Below, in pieces: positions 60,065-64,000 of a stretch of 64,000 bases of DNA. This DNA comes from Alcanivoracaceae bacterium (GTDB lineage Bacteria; Pseudomonadota; Gammaproteobacteria; Pseudomonadales; Alcanivoracaceae): contig JARGPN010000009.1 in NCBI GenBank assembly GCA_029213045.1, forward strand, positions 620,001 to 684,000, read 5' to 3'. The first letter of the stretch is position 1. Every line of letters starts with the position of its first letter. Below the pieces are notes generated by a model. That model saw only the letters and a program-made list of their open reading frames with translations. It ran no database searches and was not told the DNA's origin. The position numbers and the translations under genes are program-made.

Positions 60065-60089
60065 TCCCACTTATTCCCACTTTTCTCCA
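60065..60089 (-). promoter_or_regulatory. MraZ-box triplet (primary operator)
   Basis: On the minus strand TGGAG, TGGGA and TGGGA recur every 10 bases, matching the three TGGGN repeats with 5-base spacers known as the MraZ operator in E. coli. They lie just downstream of the candidate promoter. Confidence 0.8.
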
Positions 60090-60098
60090 CAATGCGAC

Positions 60099-60128
60099 AC
60101 TGTAGGGCCGAGACAAATCCCAAGTCAA
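60099..60128 (-). promoter_or_regulatory. Candidate promoter of the mraZ/dcw cluster
   Basis: Minus-strand -35 TTGACT (60123-60128) and -10 TACAGT (60099-60104) are separated by 18 bases. The predicted start would lie just before the first MraZ-box triplet. Confidence 0.5.
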
Positions 60129-60311
60129 GCTGATAGCACTCCAGCGGCGAAGGGAAAAAGCCTTTAAAAACAGGATTTTAGCGATGATTCGATGGTTCGT
60201 ACGGGGAGTGCGATTAGAGGTATCGCTGATTAATCAGATAGGTGGTGCTTTGACTTAACAAAGCACATTAACTTCTAGATTATTTAGATATAAAAAACCT
60301 AGATTATAGAA

Positions 60312-60688
60312 TTAAGCGGACCAGCCGATAAGCCGGGTTCTGTCGTGGACAGTCATTCATCTGGGATCTGCGTCGCCGCAGACCTCTAGCGACCTACCCG
60401 GTTCCAGCGCGGGCCGCGCCATTGGAACCCTATTTGGTCTTGCTCCGGGTGGGGTTTACCCTGCCATTGCTGTTACCAGCAACGCGGTGCGCTCTTACCG
60501 CACCATTTCAGCCTTACCTGTGCCATCTTCCGAAGAAGAGGCCATCGGCGGTATCTTCTCTGCTGCACTAGCCGTCACCACATCGTCGCCAATGTGGCGC
60601 CCAGGCGTTACCTGGCACCCTGCCCTATGGAGCCCGGACTTTCCTCCAGTGGCTTACGCCACCAGCGACTGCCTGGCTGGTCCGGGCG
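60312..60688 (-). ncRNA. rnpB: RNase P RNA (class A)
   Basis: The minus strand contains the universal RNase P RNA blocks in order: GAGGAAAGTCCGGGCTCC, then AGGGTGCCAGGTAACGCCTG, AGGTAAGGCTGAAATGGTGC, GGTAAGAGCGCACCGC, GAGCAAGACCAAATAGGG, and near the 3' end GACTGTCCACGACAGAACCC followed by GGCTTATC. Helix P1 pairs CGGACCAGCC (about 60675-60684) with GGCTGGTCCG (about 60316-60326), which sets the approximate ends. The RNA is the catalytic part of RNase P, which trims tRNA 5' ends. It lies between rsmI (upstream, 26 bases) and mraZ. Confidence 0.97.
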
Positions 60689-60714
60689 GGAGTCTAGCAC
60701 CACGCGCGCAAATG

Positions 60715-61596
60715 TCACTGCGCTTTATCTGCCCACTGCTCAAGAAGTTGATAGATATCCGCGCGCTTTCCGCCCGACCACGCGGCAAGAACCTTCGCGG
60801 CGCGGGATACAGGCAGCTCCTGTATCAGCAAGCGGCCAAGCTTTTCCAGTTGCAGATCGTCAACAACTTGCGCGGGTGCAGGACTCACCAGCAACACCAT
60901 TTCACCGCGTTGCTGGTCGGAGTCATTGCGTACTACGTCCAACAACTGTGTCGGAGTGCCACGTAGAACTGTCTCAAAGCGCTTCGTCAGCTCGCGGCAC
61001 AGGACAACCTCCCTGTTGGCCTCAAACAGCTGCTGGCAGCTCTCTAGCAGCGACAAAATACGATGCGGCGCCTCATAGAGAATGCTAGTGCATGAGGCGG
61101 CGCCGACGCGTTGTAAAAACTGCTCCCGCGCCGCGCCTTTAGCTGGCGCGAATCCTTCAAAACTAAAACGATCGCTCGGCAATCCCGAAACCACTAAGGC
61201 CGCCAGCATGGCACTAGCGCCAGGAATCGGTACCACTTTAATGCCCGCCTCTTGCGCACTCTTTACTAATCGATAACCCGGATCACTGACCAGCGGCGTC
61301 CCCGCATCGGAGATCAATGCCACGCTTTCTCCAGACTGCAAACGACGAAGCAGATCCGCTCCACGCCCCTGCTCATTATGATCGTGATAGCTCAGTAGAA
61401 ACTTTTGCAGCCCTAGCTGATCCAACAACCGACTGCTATGGCGCGTGTCTTCCGCCGCAATAACAGAAACATCACCGAGGACCTTTACTGCGCGCGCGGT
61501 AATGTCGTCGAGATTGCCGATTGGCGTGCTCACGATATAGAGCGTGCCAAAGGCGCCTTCACCACCTTGCGTTGTATTGTTGGAGCTATTTTGCAT
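60715..61596 (-). CDS. rsmI: RsmI, 16S rRNA 2'-O-ribose C1402 methyltransferase
   Basis: A 293-residue SAM-dependent methyltransferase of the tetrapyrrole-methylase fold that modifies the same base as RsmH. LYIVSTPIGNLDDITARAV (about 18-36), ISDAGTPLVSDPGYRLV near 115, PGASAMLAALVVSGL near 140, and FEGFAPAKGAAREQFL near 162 are family blocks. It is divergent from lpoA, 131 bases away, and is followed by rnpB. Confidence 0.97.
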   Translation of the reverse strand: MQNSSNNTTQGGEGAFGTLYIVSTPIGNLDDITARAVKVLGDVSVIAAEDTRHSSRLLDQLGLQKFLLSYHDHNEQGRGADLLRRLQSGESVALISDAGTPLVSDPGYRLVKSAQEAGIKVVPIPGASAMLAALVVSGLPSDRFSFEGFAPAKGAAREQFLQRVGAASCTSILYEAPHRILSLLESCQQLFEANREVVLCRELTKRFETVLRGTPTQLLDVVRNDSDQQRGEMVLLVSPAPAQVVDDLQLEKLGRLLIQELPVSRAAKVLAAWSGGKRADIYQLLEQWADKAQ

Positions 61597-61727
61597 ATCT
61601 ATCCCGTGTCATTCAGTATTCCTGCGCGCACGTCGCCAACGCTGACGAGAAAATGCGTGCTTAGCCATACAGGTAAGCAGGAATGGCCTGCTACAATACC
61701 GCCTTCGCCGACCAGAGACGACTTCGG

Positions 61728-63602
61728 ATGTTGAATAGAAGTATTCCTTTTGCCGCCTTTTTTGCTTTTTGTCTGCTGCTTAGCAGCTGTGCGCAGCGCC
61801 CCATTGACGACAGCGCCGTAGAAGCAGGCATTCTTGCCGCCCCCACTTCCACCGACACTGCGCTAACCGATCTCGCCGGCATGAAAGTCAATCAAGCCAA
61901 TCAAACTGCGGTGTCTTGGGCGCGCGCTTATCTTAGCAACGGCCGCCTCGACGCCGCGCGCTTAATGGTCGATTGGGTAAAGCCCCAACAGCTCACCGAC
62001 ACACAATTGCTCGACTGGACCACGACCAAAGGTCACTTGCTCCTAGCCGAACAAAAACCTGACGACGCCCTTGCGCTACTCAGCCAAGAAAATATTCAAA
62101 GCGCGGCAAAACGCGCCCCTGCTCAGCAAGCGGTGCAACTGGAATTACTCAAGGCCGATGCGCTGACATTAAAAGGCGATCTCCTCGCGAGCTTAATTGG
62201 TCGTGTTAACGCTGACCCACGATTATCTGATGAACAAAGCCAATACAATCGGCAAATGATTTGGACACAATTAATGCTGATGCCGGCCAACGAACTTGAG
62301 CAGGCAAAAAATGAATCAAACAATAAAACGCTCACCGGATGGCTGGAACTCGCCAGCCTTTATCGCGATCCACTTACCGATATCGATACACAAATTCAGC
62401 ACTTTAATAACTGGCAATCGCGCTGGCCAAATCACCCTGCTGCGGAAAGCTTGCCAAACATGGTCCAAGCATTACGCAAAGCCGTAAAAGATCGCCCACA
62501 AACTATCGCCGTAATGCTGCCCTTAAATGGCCCCCTATCTGCCGCAGCAGCCGCCGTGCGCGACGGTTTAATGACGGCCTACTACAGCGCATTAAATCAA
62601 GGCTATCCAGTACCACAAATTCTTTTCTACGACAGCAGTAGCAGTGACATCGTCACGTTATACAACGAGGCACTCGGCGCTGGTGCACAGCTAATCATCG
62701 GCCCGCTTGATAAAGAACAGGTGGCGGCACTTGCAGCAATTACAAGTTTGCCCATCACGACGCTGACATTAAATTATGTTGATCAAGAAACCCTTCCCGC
62801 AAACCTCTACCAGTTTGGTTTAGCGCCAGAAGATGAAGCGCGACAAGCCGCCGAGCAAGCCATTATTGAAGGCGCACGATTAGCCGCAGTGTTATATCCA
62901 GAAGGCGAATGGGGGGCGCGCGTAGCAGAAGCATTCCGCGTTCGCTTTGAGGAGCTCGGCGGCATCGTTACTGCGCGCAGCACATTTGCCAACGACGCCA
63001 CGGGTTCCACACGTGCATTACTCGACCTAGGGCAAAGCCAAGCGCGTGCACGCACTATCAATCGCTTCACTAGCTTAAAAGTAGAATTCGAACCGCGACG
63101 CAGACAAGACGTTGATTTGGTTTTTCTTGTCGCCAACGCGGCACAGGCGCGTCAATTAAAGCCCGCATTAAACTTTAACTACGCATCCGACTTGCCCGTA
63201 TTCGCCACCTCTCAAGTTTTCAGTGGCGCAGCCTCGCCTGATGTCGATGCGGACTTAAATGGTATTCGATTCGTTGATCTGCCCTGGCTGCTCGACAAAG
63301 ACTCTCCTCTACACAATAACGCGCTAGCGGTGTGGCCCAACGGCCACGGTCGTTACGAGCGTTTGTTCGCTATGGGCGTAGATGCCTATCGGCTGCATGC
63401 ACGTTTAAGCATGCTGCAAACCGTGCCTGACAGCTTTCTACCTGGCGTCACAGGCCAGCTAAGCATCGACCCTCAGCGTCGCCTCGTAAGGCAATTGCAG
63501 TGGGCTTATTTTTCACGCGGTGTACCGCAGCGAATGCCAGTAGTACGAGGCAATGGAGAGCAAAGCGTTGGCACAGCAGTGGTGGCGCCGGCAACGCGGT
63601 GA
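61728..63602 (+). CDS. lpoA: LpoA, outer-membrane lipoprotein activator of PBP1a
   Basis: A 624-residue lipoprotein. The signal peptide ends at the lipobox LLSSC with the lipidated C21. A TPR-like helical N-domain covers about 40-260. The C-terminal domain, from about 265 (QTIAVMLPLNGPLSAAAAAVRDGLM), has the periplasmic-binding-protein fold seen in LpoA. It reaches through the wall to activate the class A synthase PBP1a. The ATG at 61728 is chosen because the signal peptide starts there. Its end overlaps yraN by 50 bases. Confidence 0.93.
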   Translation: MLNRSIPFAAFFAFCLLLSSCAQRPIDDSAVEAGILAAPTSTDTALTDLAGMKVNQANQTAVSWARAYLSNGRLDAARLMVDWVKPQQLTDTQLLDWTTTKGHLLLAEQKPDDALALLSQENIQSAAKRAPAQQAVQLELLKADALTLKGDLLASLIGRVNADPRLSDEQSQYNRQMIWTQLMLMPANELEQAKNESNNKTLTGWLELASLYRDPLTDIDTQIQHFNNWQSRWPNHPAAESLPNMVQALRKAVKDRPQTIAVMLPLNGPLSAAAAAVRDGLMTAYYSALNQGYPVPQILFYDSSSSDIVTLYNEALGAGAQLIIGPLDKEQVAALAAITSLPITTLTLNYVDQETLPANLYQFGLAPEDEARQAAEQAIIEGARLAAVLYPEGEWGARVAEAFRVRFEELGGIVTARSTFANDATGSTRALLDLGQSQARARTINRFTSLKVEFEPRRRQDVDLVFLVANAAQARQLKPALNFNYASDLPVFATSQVFSGAASPDVDADLNGIRFVDLPWLLDKDSPLHNNALAVWPNGHGRYERLFAMGVDAYRLHARLSMLQTVPDSFLPGVTGQLSIDPQRRLVRQLQWAYFSRGVPQRMPVVRGNGEQSVGTAVVAPATR

Positions 63603-63939
63603 CGCGGCTGAGCAGCGCGCAAGCGAATGGCTGCGCGCAAAAGGACTAACACTGGTCGCACAAAACTGGCAATGTCGGCTTGGCGAGATCGATCTGATCA
63701 TGCAGCATGACGACATGCTCGTTTTTATCGAAGTGCGATACCGTGAGCAGGAGCATTTTGGTGGCGCCCTAGCGTCTGTGGATTGCCACAAGCAACGTCG
63801 ATTAATTGCCGCCGCGCGGTATTATTTGGCGAAGCATCCACGCTGGGCAAATAGCTGTTGCCGATTTGATGTCATCGCGTTTTCTGGTGCGGCATCAACG
63901 CCAACATGGATAGAAAACGCATTTTATGGAGACGAGTGA
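63553..63939 (+). CDS. yraN: YraN (UPF0102), endonuclease-fold protein
   Basis: A 128-residue protein. GDAAEQRASEWLRAKGLTLVAQNWQCRLGEIDLI (about 17-50) and LVFIEVRYR (near 56-64) give the E-x-D...E-V-x pattern of the Holliday-junction-resolvase-like nuclease fold. Its cellular role is not established. It begins 50 bases inside lpoA in another frame; no in-frame ATG lies after the lpoA stop that would keep the N-terminal helix. diaA starts next to its stop. Confidence 0.92.
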   Translation: MESKALAQQWWRRQRGDAAEQRASEWLRAKGLTLVAQNWQCRLGEIDLIMQHDDMLVFIEVRYREQEHFGGALASVDCHKQRRLIAAARYYLAKHPRWANSCCRFDVIAFSGAASTPTWIENAFYGDE

Positions 63940-64000
63940 GTGAGTCTGCAACGTGTAAGACAGCTTTTTGCTGAAAGCATTGAAACTAAAATGAAAGCGG
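63940..64000 (+). CDS. diaA: DiaA-like SIS-domain protein, first 20 codons (runs off the right edge)
   Basis: A GTG at 63940 with GGAG eight bases upstream opens SLQRVRQLFAESIETKMKA, which resembles the N-terminus of E. coli DiaA (RIKACFTESIQTQIAA), a DnaA-binding initiation factor of the phosphoheptose-isomerase family. The order lpoA-yraN-diaA is that of E. coli. Only 61 bases are visible, so the call rests on the short match plus gene order. Confidence 0.7.
   Translation, partial: MSLQRVRQLFAESIETKMKA

Overview
The window reads as chromosomal DNA of a gammaproteobacterium with roughly balanced base composition. The gene families point to the Pseudomonadales/Cellvibrionales side of the class: a Nudix-ThiE fusion, DciA in place of a DnaC-type helicase loader, a rhombosortase, and REP elements that resemble those of Pseudomonas. 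From 26 kb to the right end the gene order is close to that of the 2-3 minute region of the E. coli chromosome (aceEF, ampDE, nadC, pilin and pilus genes, coaE, yacG, mutT, secA, lpxC, then the whole division and cell wall cluster to mraZ). The genus is not determined.

Layout. 1-2.2 kb: a truncated RND/MMPL exporter and a MarR regulator, then a DUF2834 membrane protein. 2.2-5 kb: leuA, a HolD-like gene and rimI as one unit. 5.8-8 kb: a rhombosortase gene overlapping a DUF3592 membrane protein gene. 8.8-11 kb: groES-groEL behind a CIRCE-like operator. 11-16.5 kb: a HugZ-like protein, an SDR, an alkyltransferase-like protein, AmpG, a receiver protein with a degenerate GGDEF domain, and PanE. 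16.6-21.3 kb: a TonB-dependent receptor, then a BaeSR-like two-component system followed by its likely Spy-like target. 21.5-26 kb: aceF and aceE. 26-30 kb: ampE, ampD, an alanine/glycine symporter and nadC. 30-35.7 kb: pilA (sigma-54 type promoter) and pilBCD-coaE-yacG. 35.7-42.4 kb: nudix-thiE, argJ, secA, an M23 peptidase and dciA. 42.5-60.1 kb: lpxC-ftsZ-ftsA-ftsQ-ddlB-murC-murG-ftsW-murD-mraY-murF-murE-ftsI-ftsL-rsmH-mraZ, all on the minus strand and mostly coupled by 4-nt overlaps. 60.3-64 kb: RNase P RNA, rsmI, lpoA, yraN and the first codons of diaA.

Peptidoglycan is the main theme: precursor synthesis (MurC-G, MraY, Ddl), the divisome (FtsZ, A, Q, W, I, L), activation of the synthase (LpoA), and recycling (AmpG, AmpD, AmpE).

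The most unusual content is non-coding. Three intergenic arrays (near 1.55, 5.1 and 8.2 kb) and one rearranged remnant (21.35 kb) are built from a 68-bp hairpin made of two inverted REP-type arms. The hairpins recur every 163-166 bp, and the spacers between them differ by array and are themselves imperfect inverted repeats. All lie in the left third of the window, and none interrupts the conserved right-hand part. Other regulatory signals worth attention are a CIRCE-like site in front of groES, two phased triplets of MraZ boxes in front of mraZ, a sigma-54 type promoter for pilA, and a 13-bp motif placed identically in front of marR and the exporter gene.
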